DNA from: DASSKK01 sp035690495
GTDB taxonomy: Bacteria > Actinomycetota > Actinomycetes > Propionibacteriales > Nocardioidaceae
Direction: 5' to 3'
NCBI GenBank assembly: GCA_035690495.1
Contig: DASSKK010000011.1
Span: 1 to 58,691, forward strand
Length of the DNA: 58,691 nt
The translations under genes and the position numbers were made by a program. Below, piece by piece: positions 1-8,416 of the stretch (position 1 is the stretch's first letter; each line of letters begins with the position of its first letter). The notes beneath the pieces were generated by a model that saw only the letters and a program-made list of their open reading frames with translations, did not search any database and was not told where the DNA came from.

Positions 1-145
1 GTTCAGGTATAATCGACTCCGTCTCCACTCAGCACTCGGCTACCGGACCCCACAAGAGGCCTATAACGAGTACTGGAACCAGCAGCAGGCAGCATAGAAT
101 CACTATAAATCACTGTCCGAAAAACGCGCGGCAGACCAACCTCTT
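1..145 (+). mobile_element. IS3-family insertion sequence, right end (partial)
   Basis: A reading frame open from base 2 ends at TAG 95-97 and encodes the last 31 residues of an IS3-type (OrfB, rve-domain) transposase; the motif RLHSALGYRTP followed by an E-A-Y helix is the usual C-terminus of this family. The AT-rich bases about 105-145, with ACTGTCCGAAAAACGCG, look like the right terminal inverted repeat. The rest of the element lies outside the window, so the family is inferred from 31 residues only. It abuts the relaxase gene without disrupting its N-terminus. Confidence 0.72.
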
Positions 146-203
146 TCACGGACCAATCGGGGTGGCCACTCGCGCCACAGCTACGGCCTTGAGGGACGTG
201 ACG

Positions 204-3200
204 ATGACGCTGAAGAAGCTCGCCGCCGGGTCGGGCTACGAGTACCTGACTCGCCAGGTCGCGGCCGCAGACTCCACCGAGCTCGGCAAGACTCCGCTGG
301 CGGACTACTACGCCGCCAAGGGCGAGGCACCCGGCCGCTGGGTCGGCTCCGGACTCGTCGGGGTCGAGGGCATCGAGTACGGCGACGTCGTCACCGCCGA
401 GCAGATGAAGCACCTATTCGGCGACGGCTGCCACCCAGTCAGCCGGGCTTCACTCGGTCGCCCGTTCAAGCAAGACTCAGTCGCCGGCTTCGACCTGACG
501 TTCAGCCCGGCCAAGTCGGTCTCGACGCTGTGGGCGGTCGCACCACCCGAGGTCGCGCGGCAGATCCAGGCGGCGCACAACGCCGCCGTACTCGACACGC
601 TCGCCTTCCTCGAGACCCATGCAATCTTCACCCGCGAGGGCGCCGGCGGCGCCCGCCAGGTCGAGACCCGGTGGCTGATCGCCGCCGGGTTCCTGCATCG
701 CGACTCCCGCGCAGGCGACCCGGACCTGCACACCCACATCGCGGTCTCGAACAAGGTCCAGACCAAGCAGGGCAAGTGGCTGTCGATCTACGGCACGATC
801 CTGCACGAACACGTCGTCGCCGCCTCCGAGGCGTACAACACGGCGCTCGAAGCACGCCTCCGCGAACACCTCGGAGTCCGATTCATCGACGTCCCACGGG
901 CCGGCGGCAAGCGACCGGTGCGCGAGATCGCCGGCGTCGACCCGACGCTGTCCGCACGTTGGTCCCGCCGTCGATCCGACATCGAGGAGCGAGTCGAGGA
1001 GCTCGCAGAGGAGTTCGCGGACAACCGCGGCCGCCGCCCGAACGACAAGGAGCGGATCGCCCTCGCGCAGCGCGCGAACCTGGAGACCCGCGAGGCCAAG
1101 CACGAGCCGCGCTCCGAGGCCGAGCAGCACGCGACCTGGCGTGACGAGGCAGTGGACCTGCTCGGCGAGCGGGGCCTGCCGAGGATGGTCGACACCGCGC
1201 TCCACCCCGACCCGGCCTCAACCCAACAAGTCTCCGCGGCCTGGCTCGGCGAAGCCGCCGACCGGGTGATCGGCGAGCTCGAAGCCCACCGCGCGACCTG
1301 GCAGAGCTGGCACATCTACGCCGAGGCACAGCGCCAGGTCCGTGGCCTCACCATCGCGCCCGAGCAGATTCCCCAAGTCATCGAGCACCTCGTGGACGCC
1401 GTCACGAACCAGCTGATCAACCTGACGCCAGACCTCGACCCGATCACCGAGCCGACCGCGCTCAAACGGTCCGACGGCGTCAGCGTCTACCGCCACACTG
1501 GCGCCGACCACTTCACCAGCACGCGGATCCTGGAGGCCGAGGCGCGGATCGTCGGCGCCGCCCGCGCCAGCGCAACCCGAAGCCCGGATCCGATCGACGT
1601 CGACCTGGCGCTGATGGCGGCCGCCCTCGAAGGGCCGAAGCTCAACGACGGTCAGCGCGAGCTGGTCCGCAGCCTCGTCGCCGACCCACGCCAAGTCGCA
1701 CTGGCACTCGCGCCGGCCGGATCCGGGAAGACCACCGCGATGAGCGCCCTGGCCCAGGTTGCCCACGACCTCGGGTACGACGTCGTCGGCCTCGCGCCAT
1801 CGGCGGCCGCTGCGGGCTTGCTCGCCGAGGCGACCGGGATCCCGTCCGAGACGCTCGCGATGCTCGACCACGCCCTCGCCGCCGGCCTCGATCCGGGGTT
1901 CGGGCCCCACACGATCGTCGTCATAGACGAGGCCGGGATGGCCGACACGCCCACCCTCGACCGGATCGTCGCCACCTGCACCGGCCAAGGCGCGCGGATC
2001 CGGCTGATCGGCGACGACCAGCAGCTCGCAGCGGTCGGCGCCGGCGGCGTACTCCGCGACATCGCCACCACCCACGGAGCCGTGCGTCTCGATCAGGTGG
2101 TCCGGTTCGACGACCCCGTCGAGGCGTCGGCGTCGCTCGCGCTACGCGACGGCGACCGTACGGCGCTCGGGTACTACCTCGACCACGACCGTATTCACAC
2201 CGGCGACGAGCTCACCAGCCTCGCCGACGTCCTGGTCGCGTTGCAGGAGGAGGCCACTGCCGGCCGCGAGTGCCTGATGCGCGCGCCGACCCGCGATCTC
2301 GTCGCGAGGCTCAACCACGCGGCCCGCAACGTCCGCCTGGACGGCATGGGTCCCGACGACGAGGCCGATCTTGCCGACGGCAACCGGGCCTCGGTCGGCG
2401 ACACGATCCTGACGCGCCACAACGACCGCCGCCTCGGCGTCGGCGGCACCGACTGGGTCAAGAACGGCGACCGCTGGACCGTCACCGCGCTCACCGCCAA
2501 CGGCGGCCTGCGCGCCCGACACCTGCGGTCCGGACTCCAGGTCACACTGCCGCCGGAGTACGTCGCCAACCACGTCGAGCTCGGCTACGCCACCACCGTC
2601 CACGCCGCCCAGGGCAGCACCGTCGATGTCATGCACGGCATGCTCACCGGGCACGAGGACCGGCAACTGCTCTACACGATGCTCACCCGCGGCCGCTTCG
2701 AGAACCACCTTCACCTGATCAGCGAGCCGACCGCCCCGGATGAGCAGTTCCTACCCGGGATCGACGAGCAGATCACCGCCGTCGAGACACTCGACCGAAT
2801 CATCGCCCGCGACGGCACCGCGACCTCGGCGACCACCCAGGTCGCCCACACCACGAGCCCCGCAACGCTGCTGCACGAGGCCGCGGGCAGATACGCCGAC
2901 GCCGTCACCGGCGTCACCCAACGGATCCTGGGCGCAGACGCCGATGACGCGCTCGAAGCCGCCGGCACCGGCCCGCTCCCGTGGCTGCCCGGCATCCCCG
3001 CCGCCCTGCGCAGCCACCCCGACTGGTCGAACTACCTCGACGCTCGCGCCCAGCGCATCCGCACCCTCGCCGACACCGTCCGTCGCGACCCGCAGCTTCC
3101 GCCGAGCCTGCGACGCTTCGACGAGGTGCTCACCGACCAGCTCCGCGCGGCGGCGGCCGTCTGGCGGGCCGCCAACGGAGTGCCCGACGACGACCGCGGC

Positions 3201-3566
3201 CTCCTCGGCCCACGCACCAACGACCTCGCCGCCGACCGCTACGCCCGCCACCTCCAGCGCCAGGTCGACGCCCGCTACCCCGAATCGGTCCGCCGCTGGG
3301 AAGCCAAGATCGCCCAGACGATCGGCGACCCCAACCACCGCGACGACCACACCCTCGACCTGGCCCGCGAGCTCGACCGCATTCAAGCCAGCGGTCTCAA
3401 CGCCACCCAGATCCTCCGTCGCGCGGCCACACTCCGGCGCCCGCTCCCCGACGACCGCAGGGTCGAAGCCCTCGCCTACCGGATCGGTCGCATCGCCGCC
3501 AACGACGCAGCTCTCCGGCCGCAGACCCATCAACCGAGCCGGCGCTCACCCAGCATCGGACTCTAG
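204..3566 (+). CDS. MobF-family conjugative relaxase-helicase (TrwC/TraI-like)
   Basis: Predicted to nick one DNA strand at an origin of transfer and unwind it for conjugation. I chose ATG 204 because GAGGGA lies 7 bases upstream and the product then begins with the TrwC-type N-terminus M-T-L-K-K-L, with the likely catalytic tyrosines in GYEYLTRQV; a GTG at 162 is in frame but unlikely. The relaxase domain carries the metal-binding triad around residue 177 (GDPDLHTH). A superfamily 1 helicase follows: Walker A APAGSGKTT near residue 506, Walker B VVIDEAGM near 575, motif V HAAQGST near 800 and motif VI MLTRGR. A helical tail completes 1120 residues, normal for a complete MobF protein. No coupling protein or type IV secretion gene is visible, and the origin of transfer was not identified. 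The 3' end overlaps the next, convergent gene by 21 bases. Confidence 0.9.
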   Translation: MTLKKLAAGSGYEYLTRQVAAADSTELGKTPLADYYAAKGEAPGRWVGSGLVGVEGIEYGDVVTAEQMKHLFGDGCHPVSRASLGRPFKQDSVAGFDLTFSPAKSVSTLWAVAPPEVARQIQAAHNAAVLDTLAFLETHAIFTREGAGGARQVETRWLIAAGFLHRDSRAGDPDLHTHIAVSNKVQTKQGKWLSIYGTILHEHVVAASEAYNTALEARLREHLGVRFIDVPRAGGKRPVREIAGVDPTLSARWSRRRSDIEERVEELAEEFADNRGRRPNDKERIALAQRANLETREAKHEPRSEAEQHATWRDEAVDLLGERGLPRMVDTALHPDPASTQQVSAAWLGEAADRVIGELEAHRATWQSWHIYAEAQRQVRGLTIAPEQIPQVIEHLVDAVTNQLINLTPDLDPITEPTALKRSDGVSVYRHTGADHFTSTRILEAEARIVGAARASATRSPDPIDVDLALMAAALEGPKLNDGQRELVRSLVADPRQVALALAPAGSGKTTAMSALAQVAHDLGYDVVGLAPSAAAAGLLAEATGIPSETLAMLDHALAAGLDPGFGPHTIVVIDEAGMADTPTLDRIVATCTGQGARIRLIGDDQQLAAVGAGGVLRDIATTHGAVRLDQVVRFDDPVEASASLALRDGDRTALGYYLDHDRIHTGDELTSLADVLVALQEEATAGRECLMRAPTRDLVARLNHAARNVRLDGMGPDDEADLADGNRASVGDTILTRHNDRRLGVGGTDWVKNGDRWTVTALTANGGLRARHLRSGLQVTLPPEYVANHVELGYATTVHAAQGSTVDVMHGMLTGHEDRQLLYTMLTRGRFENHLHLISEPTAPDEQFLPGIDEQITAVETLDRIIARDGTATSATTQVAHTTSPATLLHEAAGRYADAVTGVTQRILGADADDALEAAGTGPLPWLPGIPAALRSHPDWSNYLDARAQRIRTLADTVRRDPQLPPSLRRFDEVLTDQLRAAAAVWRAANGVPDDDRGLLGPRTNDLAADRYARHLQRQVDARYPESVRRWEAKIAQTIGDPNHRDDHTLDLARELDRIQASGLNATQILRRAATLRRPLPDDRRVEALAYRIGRIAANDAALRPQTHQPSRRSPSIGL

Positions 3567-4544
3567 GACTTCTCGCCACTCCTGCGGCGTGTGGCTTCGT
3601 CGCCTCGTCCCGAGCACAACATTGAACGCGACGCGCAGCTGTTTGCGGGTCATGCCCGGATGGTCGAGGCGGAACCGCTCCTGCTCCGCCTCGACGAGCG
3701 TGAGCTCCATCTCGTCCCACACCGTCAGCTCGCGCTGGCGGTGCCGCGCCCTCCACTCCGCGTACCGCTGCGGGTCGTCCCGGGCGTCGACATACTCGAT
3801 CAGCCGGTCCAGAGCCCTCGCTGCTCGCTTCCTCAGCGACCTCGGCGCCAAGTTCGCCTCGGCAGCCACGGCCTCAACGACAGCGGGCGCCGTCAGACCC
3901 ACGCGCCCGCGGTGCGCGGGCACGTCCTGTCGGTCCGCTTCCGCAGCGAGCGCCCACAGCAGCCAGTAGTCCAGACCGTTGATCGCGGCCTCCTCCTGGC
4001 CGATCTGGAACAGCTCAGCGAGGACCGGACCAGAATCGTTCTCCGGTTCGATGCACGCCATGTCATTGAGCAGGTCGGGATCCCCAATGGCCTGCGACTT
4101 CGCCCGGTCGCGGCGCACGGCGAGGTCGCCCGCCCCCAGATCCGCGAGCACCTCGCGCTGTGTCTGGCCGACGATCGCGCCGGCGATGTTCGACGTGGTC
4201 AGGCGGTACGCCGCTGAAGCCTCGATCCAGAGCTGGCCGGCCACCAGTCCGTCGATGTCATCCGACAGGCCCCGAAGCCGCCACGCGACCCTCTCCGCTC
4301 CGGGGAGCAGCGCCCACACGAGAGCGGTAATCGCGTCCGGCGCACTCTCGGTCATCGACGCGAGTGCGCCGAGAACCGCCTTCGCCTCGTCCGGTGACGC
4401 CAGAGCCCAAGCGGGCAGTTCGACGAGCTCGTCGACAACGCCGTCAACGAGGCGCTGGGTCACCCAACGGCTCCACGCCGCTCGCGCCTCACCCATCAGC
4501 GCACCCTCCAGATCCTGAAGGCCAAGGCGATCAGCAACGGACAC
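3546..4544 (-). CDS. Sigma-factor-like helical protein with C-terminal HTH, mobile-element associated
   Basis: A 332-residue protein I cannot assign firmly. The middle (VWALLPGAERVAWRLRGLS, then an acidic D-I-D-G-L-V stretch and Q-L-W-I-E) resembles region 2 of sigma-70-like proteins. Near residue 235, LTAPAVVEAVAAEANLAPRS followed by R-K-R-A resembles a region-4 helix-turn-helix. A charged tail (R-H-R-Q-R, then W-D-E-M-E-L) follows. GTG 4544 is preferred because GGGAG precedes it by six bases; a TTG at 4577 is the longest alternative. The gene converges on the relaxase gene with overlapping 3' ends, so the two probably belong to one mobile element. A role as an element-encoded transcription factor is inference. 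Confidence 0.6.
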   Translation of the reverse strand: MSVADRLGLQDLEGALMGEARAAWSRWVTQRLVDGVVDELVELPAWALASPDEAKAVLGALASMTESAPDAITALVWALLPGAERVAWRLRGLSDDIDGLVAGQLWIEASAAYRLTTSNIAGAIVGQTQREVLADLGAGDLAVRRDRAKSQAIGDPDLLNDMACIEPENDSGPVLAELFQIGQEEAAINGLDYWLLWALAAEADRQDVPAHRGRVGLTAPAVVEAVAAEANLAPRSLRKRAARALDRLIEYVDARDDPQRYAEWRARHRQRELTVWDEMELTLVEAEQERFRLDHPGMTRKQLRVAFNVVLGTRRRSHTPQEWREVLESDAG

Positions 4545-4577
4545 GACACGCTCCCGAGGGACATCCCCCGCCGCCAA

Positions 4578-5231
4578 CTATAGGCAGGGACCATCCAGCG
4601 TGAGTGAGACATTCCTGCACGTCAAGGGCCACTTCTGCCGGGCGACAAGACATCCCGAGACGTTGAGAGACAGTCCGAGACGTTCAGCAACAACCAGCAC
4701 CAATCGGTGCTCGAATCCCCTCGATCGCCATCTCAGCATGTGATCCTCGATGCCGATTGCCCGGTCGTAGTGCATCCCGCCGGTTCGAGGCGATGATGGA
4801 GGCGAGCAGGCGTACCAGAGTTGGGCGGGCAGCCCAGCCTCACCGAAGGTCATGCAGGGCAACAGGTCCCGAGACACCCCGCCCGAGCTCGCGCGCGCCG
4901 AGGGGTCGGCTTAGCAACGGAGCGAATCCAGGTGTCTTCGTGATCTCGTTAGACGCCCCGCCCGGCCAGCGGTGCTGGACGTCGTGCCACGCCTGCCAGA
5001 TGTCGGGGCGCAGCCGGCCGCGGTCGGGCACGAGGAAGGCCAGGACGGTCGCGGTTGGTGCCGGTCAAGCCGCGGTGAGCGCATCCCGCTGTGCGGTGAG
5101 GTGTTGATCGACTGTCGAGACCCTCGCCTAGCCGATCTTGAGTTTGGGCACTCGGACAGTAGGCCGGTTAGCCCTGAATCGTCGAACGTGCGGTGGCCGA
5201 TGGCCAGTGTGATGCGCCGTAGGGTCGGGAC
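4578..5231. other. Relic region without an intact gene
   Basis: No open frame here has a convincing start, ribosome binding site and family resemblance together. Two exact copies of CCGAGACGTT lie 20 bases apart (4655-4664 and 4675-4684), a spacing like the repeated ends of some insertion sequences. A minus-strand frame around 4840-5031 (GRLRPDIWQAWHDVQHRWPG) reads like a fragment of a real protein, but I cannot name the family. The stretch looks like decayed mobile DNA. Confidence 0.5.
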
Positions 5232-5531
5232 ATGGGGATCGTCGACCGCGCCGCCGGCGCCGCCCGCGCCGAAGAGGCCCCCGCCGCGACTGGCGACGGC
5301 AACGGCTGGACCCTGGGCATGCTTAGTCAAACCAAGACCCAGCTCGGCGACGAGTCCTGGTCGACCCAGACCACTCGGTTCGACACCAACGGGAACACCA
5401 TCGAGACCCGACAGCCAGACGGTACCGCGAACGCCGACGGCACCGGCGCGGACACCCACTCGGTCGACGCCGAGTACTACACCGCCGACGGTTCCCCCCA
5501 GGATGCCGCATGCCAGGGCAAGCCGGCCTGG
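5232..5531 (+). pseudogene. RHS/YD-repeat protein remnant
   Basis: About 100 codons resemble actinobacterial RHS-repeat proteins: F-D-T-N-G-N-T-I-E-T-R-Q-P, then an aromatic E-Y-Y-T-A and the hallmark D-A-A-C-Q-G-K-P-A-W. RHS proteins are very large surface or toxin-delivery proteins; this fragment has no signal peptide, no core and no toxin tip. Resemblance stops abruptly after the tryptophan codon at about 5531. Beyond it the same DNA reads as a nucleotidyltransferase-like gene on the other strand, so this is a decayed internal piece joined by recombination. Confidence 0.6.
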
Positions 5532-5734
5532 GCGCGTGCGGCGATCTCGAAGTCCGCTGTGTCGAGAGCATCCTTGTCGTCCGCGACGTGCCCGACAAGC
5601 CGACCAGGGGAAGCGAACCGCAACTCGCTGATGCCGTGTCGGGCCGCGAGCGCCCGCAGGTCATCGCCGCGGTCTCGCACCGTCGCCTCATCGGCAGGCG
5701 GCAAGGGGGACGGCTCCGTCGCAGAACTGCTCAT
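5477..5734 (-). pseudogene. Truncated nucleotidyltransferase-like (MNT-type) gene
   Basis: From ATG 5734 the product begins M-S-S-S-A-T-E and continues into LRALAARHGISELRFASPGR and D-A-L-D-T-A-D-F-E-I. This resembles small actinobacterial MNT-like proteins often paired as antitoxins. Family-like sequence ends around codon 71 (about base 5524), exactly where the RHS remnant of the opposite strand begins; the last 15 codons to the stop at 5477 are unrelated. The 3' half, which would complete the domain, is missing, so the gene is probably dead. The MNT assignment is from motif memory only. Confidence 0.55.
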
Positions 5735-6036
5735 GACCTTGATGGTACGGGGCGTTGGGCAGACCCGCCCGTCCCATCGCCGGACCCCAGGCGCGGGACG
5801 CGCTGAAGCCGCGCGGTCAGCGGTCCTTGGTGGAGGAGATGGACAGGCAACGTACCCAGCTAGTGAACCAAATGCGGACCTAGCCAAGATCATCTGCTGG
5901 GTGCAGCGGCATCTGACAGGCGCCCATGGCACTGGCGTCACCAAGGACAATCGGATGACCCACTCGTGCTATTGCGCGGCGGCCATGCGTGTCCCACGCT
6001 CGCCACGGGGTCAGGTACGTCGTCGAGGAGGACCCG
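5735..6036. other. Intergenic stretch, divergent promoters expected
   Basis: These 302 bases separate the truncated nucleotidyltransferase-like gene (minus) from the secreted-protein gene (plus). I see no supported gene. The promoters of both neighbours must lie here, but no clear -35/-10 pair stood out. Confidence 0.4.
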
Positions 6037-6782
6037 ATGAGACGACTCATTCTCTCCGTCCTGTTGGTTCTGGGGAGCACCTCGATCGTTCAAACCGTCG
6101 AGCAAAGTCCAGCTAGCGCAGCCAGCTGTCCGTCGAGCGCGAGTCACGACTGGGTAGGGGCGGAGTGGTCTACCAGCTCGGCGAAAGGAGTCCGTGCGCC
6201 GGTGCAGATGCGGAAAACTGGAACCGTCTGCTCGGGCGGGCCACAACCGGATTCCGATGGCTTCTGGATTGCGATCCAAGCTGGTAATAATTCGGCGCTC
6301 GCTCAGGCGTGGGACACTCCACGTCTATAACTCGCAAATACAGTTCGGGGCAGTACTGTCGCTTCTGGGCCATCGGCACCGGATCTGTCCACAAGTACCT
6401 CTGTGGCAACGACAGCGGCGGGACGTACATCTACTTCCGAGTCAGGGAGGTCAACGCTCAATACGGGTATTATTACGATATCGAGGATTGCGGTACATCC
6501 GGTGGGTACTCTTCATGCACGATCAAGAATTCGACCCAGACAGCTTTTGTCAACCCGAAAGGCTACGTGCTTGGGGAAGCCAGTTATGGCTATACACTAT
6601 GTACGAGCCGAATAATGGGCTCCTTATCGGCGCCCGATAATGCAGGCACGAGCGCCAACCCGATCCAGTGGCGAACTGCCATTGGTGAGCTCGTGGAGTA
6701 CGAAGTCCTTGATCGGGACGTCTGCAGTATGCTCAGACTACAAGAAGGCATACACAAATTCGATTGTGTCTACGTGGGATAG
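6037..6782 (+). pseudogene. Secreted cysteine-rich protein of unknown function, frameshifted
   Basis: ATG 6037 is preceded by GAGGAGG. It opens a signal peptide (M-R-R-L-I-L-S-V-L-L-V-L-G, cleavage likely after S-A-A-S). The mature part runs in this frame to TAA near 6330. The frame starting at GTG 6309 continues in the same style (YSSGQYCRFWAIGTG, then C-G-N-D-S-G-G-T-Y) to 6782. The two parts read as one protein if the frame changes between 6300 and 6309, where CAGGCGTGGGA has lost one base or gained two. The second part is rich in Tyr, Gly and paired Cys, as in exported proteins. Base composition is less GC-rich than the flanks, suggesting transfer. I do not recognise the family; a sequencing error or two genuine short genes remain possible. 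Confidence 0.55.
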
Positions 6783-6806
6783 CCGCAATTAGCGAGAGGA
6801 GGCGTC

Positions 6807-7334
6807 ATGGCTGTTCGTAAAACAACATCGATCGTCATGGCGAGCGTGGCGGCTGTAGCAGCCATCGTGATTCCGGCCGTGCTGGTTTCCGGTGGGCATG
6901 GATCTGGTGGCAAGAGAGGCATATCGCCTGTCTCGACGAATGCCAGTGGTGCGTCTCCGAAGGTGTTGTCTAATGCCAACCCTGTAGTGATCGATAGCTC
7001 AATTCCAGAGACGTTCACCCGGGCGAATTCAAATGCCACCGCGCCCATGAGCGCGGATGCAGTGTTCACGGAATACGCCAAGGCTAACGGGTCAGCGCTG
7101 CAACGTCCGCCAAGCAACGTCAACGTTCAATTGGGTTACCTTACGCTAGCGGTCGGAGCAGGCGATCCGGGCGCCTACACGGCTAAGGATGAGTTAGTTT
7201 GGTCATTCAGCTCGTCGTCCTGCCCACCCAACCTCGGTATGGTCACTCCTGCGCCGTCGTCTAATCCATGTGTGGAATGGTTGTTCTTGGACGCCACGAC
7301 GGGCCAAGAAATCGATGACACATGGCAGCAATAG
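6807..7334 (+). CDS. Exported or membrane-anchored hypothetical protein
   Basis: A 175-residue product starting at ATG 6807, 12 bases after GAGAGGAGG begins. Residues 8-28 form one hydrophobic segment (IVMASVAAVAAIVIPAVLV) that acts as an uncleaved anchor or signal peptide. The rest is polar and Ser/Asn/Thr-rich with two cysteines in the last third. It starts 24 bases after the frameshifted secreted gene and is probably cotranscribed with it. Codon use is less GC-biased than in the chromosomal genes to the right. No family recognised. Confidence 0.7.
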   Translation: MAVRKTTSIVMASVAAVAAIVIPAVLVSGGHGSGGKRGISPVSTNASGASPKVLSNANPVVIDSSIPETFTRANSNATAPMSADAVFTEYAKANGSALQRPPSNVNVQLGYLTLAVGAGDPGAYTAKDELVWSFSSSSCPPNLGMVTPAPSSNPCVEWLFLDATTGQEIDDTWQQ

Positions 7335-7704
7335 TGAGCTCATTGCGTCAAGCGCAACTGAATCAAAGGTCCCGCCCCTCGGCAGGAGTTACCCAGGTCG
7401 GACAGCGATCCTGATCGTTGCTGGCGTGCAGTTGGGCGCTTGACACCGCGCGCACGCTTACCCGCGAATACGCCGTCAGTCCGCCTACGGGCCTAATCCC
7501 GTCCCCGGCGGCGACGCAGCCCAACTCAACGCAACTGCACCATCTGCGATCGCCGCGTGATGCTGGCGGGCAACCGCTTGGTGGCCCGGCCCCTGGGACT
7601 GTCGTCTGCGGACCACAATCGCGAGTTGCTGAAGGGTGATCCCGCTCTGCCAGCGTGGTGAGTCGAAGGCACTGAACGATGCATAGCCGATGCATCGGAC
7701 ATGC
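7335..7704. other. Gap between accessory region and tRNA-Asn
   Basis: No supported gene. Short frames exist on both strands but lack ribosome binding sites and family features. The perfect 12-base palindrome CCGATGCATCGG lies at 7687-7698, just beyond the tRNA terminator. If tRNA-Asn is an integration site, the junction with the accessory DNA lies in or near this stretch. Confidence 0.4.
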
Positions 7705-7748
7705 GAAACGGCCCGCGATCTACGTTTCCGCAGGTCACGGGCCGTTTC
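7705..7748 (-). terminator. Hairpin terminator behind tRNA-Asn
   Basis: GAAACGGCCCG (7705-7715) and CGGGCCGTTTC (7738-7748) form a perfect 11-bp stem with a 22-base loop. It begins 7 bases past the tRNA 3' end on the tRNA's strand. The A/T-rich outer stem fits an intrinsic terminator, although no run of T follows. Confidence 0.7.
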
Positions 7749-7754
7749 TGTGTG

Positions 7755-7827
<73 letters not shown>

Positions 7828-7885
7828 CCGCTCGGACGTGGGTTGCCCGAGGCCCGCACAGGGTAGCAAGCCCGGTCACCGAGCA

Positions 7886-8416
7886 CTAAATCGGATCGCC
7901 GGCCTCGCCGAGCTCCTCGGCGGCCGCCCGCAGGCCCTCCTCCGCGATCCGGCGGACCTCCGGGTCGTCCGGCTCGACGCCGGGGTCGAAGCGGTACGCC
8001 CAGGTGATCGCACCGCCTGCGGGAGGACGGCGGGCGATCACGGTCAGGCCCTTCCGCCGGGCGACCACGACGCGGCGCTGGAGCACGACGCTGGCAGTGA
8101 CCCGCTCGCGCACCAAGGCCAGCATCTGACCCGGGTCGCGGAGCACGTAGGTCCGCACCGGGCGCGGGCGGCCGAAGTCGGCCACCTCGATGATCTGCAG
8201 CCGCTCCTCGTCGCGCTCCCACTCGGCGGACTCGAGCCGCTCCCAGGGGATCCGCATCGAGTCTTGGCCGGAGACGACGAGCACCAACGCGTCGCGGGTG
8301 CCGAGCAGCCAGGTGCCGTCCTCGGCCTGGGCGGCGGCCAACGGCCTCTCCGACCGCGGCAGCCCGGCCGCGTCGACCACCGCACGGGGCGCGACCGGCT
8401 TGAACAGCGGGCTCAC
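7886..8416 (-). CDS. Conserved hypothetical protein coupled to dnaG
   Basis: A 176-residue protein whose GTG start (8416) overlaps the dnaG stop as GTGA, so it is translationally coupled to primase. The sequence alternates short strands typical of an all-beta fold (TWLLGTRDALVLV, then I-P-W-E-R-L-E-S-A-E-W) followed by Arg-rich R-R-V-V-V-A-R-R-K-G and an acidic C-terminal helix. I have no named domain for it. Coupling suggests a role near replication or simple co-expression. It ends before tRNA-Asn. Confidence 0.8.
   Translation of the reverse strand: MSPLFKPVAPRAVVDAAGLPRSERPLAAAQAEDGTWLLGTRDALVLVVSGQDSMRIPWERLESAEWERDEERLQIIEVADFGRPRPVRTYVLRDPGQMLALVRERVTASVVLQRRVVVARRKGLTVIARRPPAGGAITWAYRFDPGVEPDDPEVRRIAEEGLRAAAEELGEAGDPI

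Noticed and set aside
162..203. GTG 162 as the relaxase start
   Set aside because: No ribosome binding site, and the family N-terminus begins at ATG 204, which has GAGGGA in place.
4709..4732. T-loop-like TCGAATCCCC sequence resembling a tRNA 3' end (possible att site)
   Set aside because: The presumed T stem does not pair properly and no other tRNA arms are present.
6300..6312. Programmed ribosomal frameshift in the secreted-protein gene
   Set aside because: No slippery heptamer and no clear downstream stem; a mutation or sequencing error is simpler.
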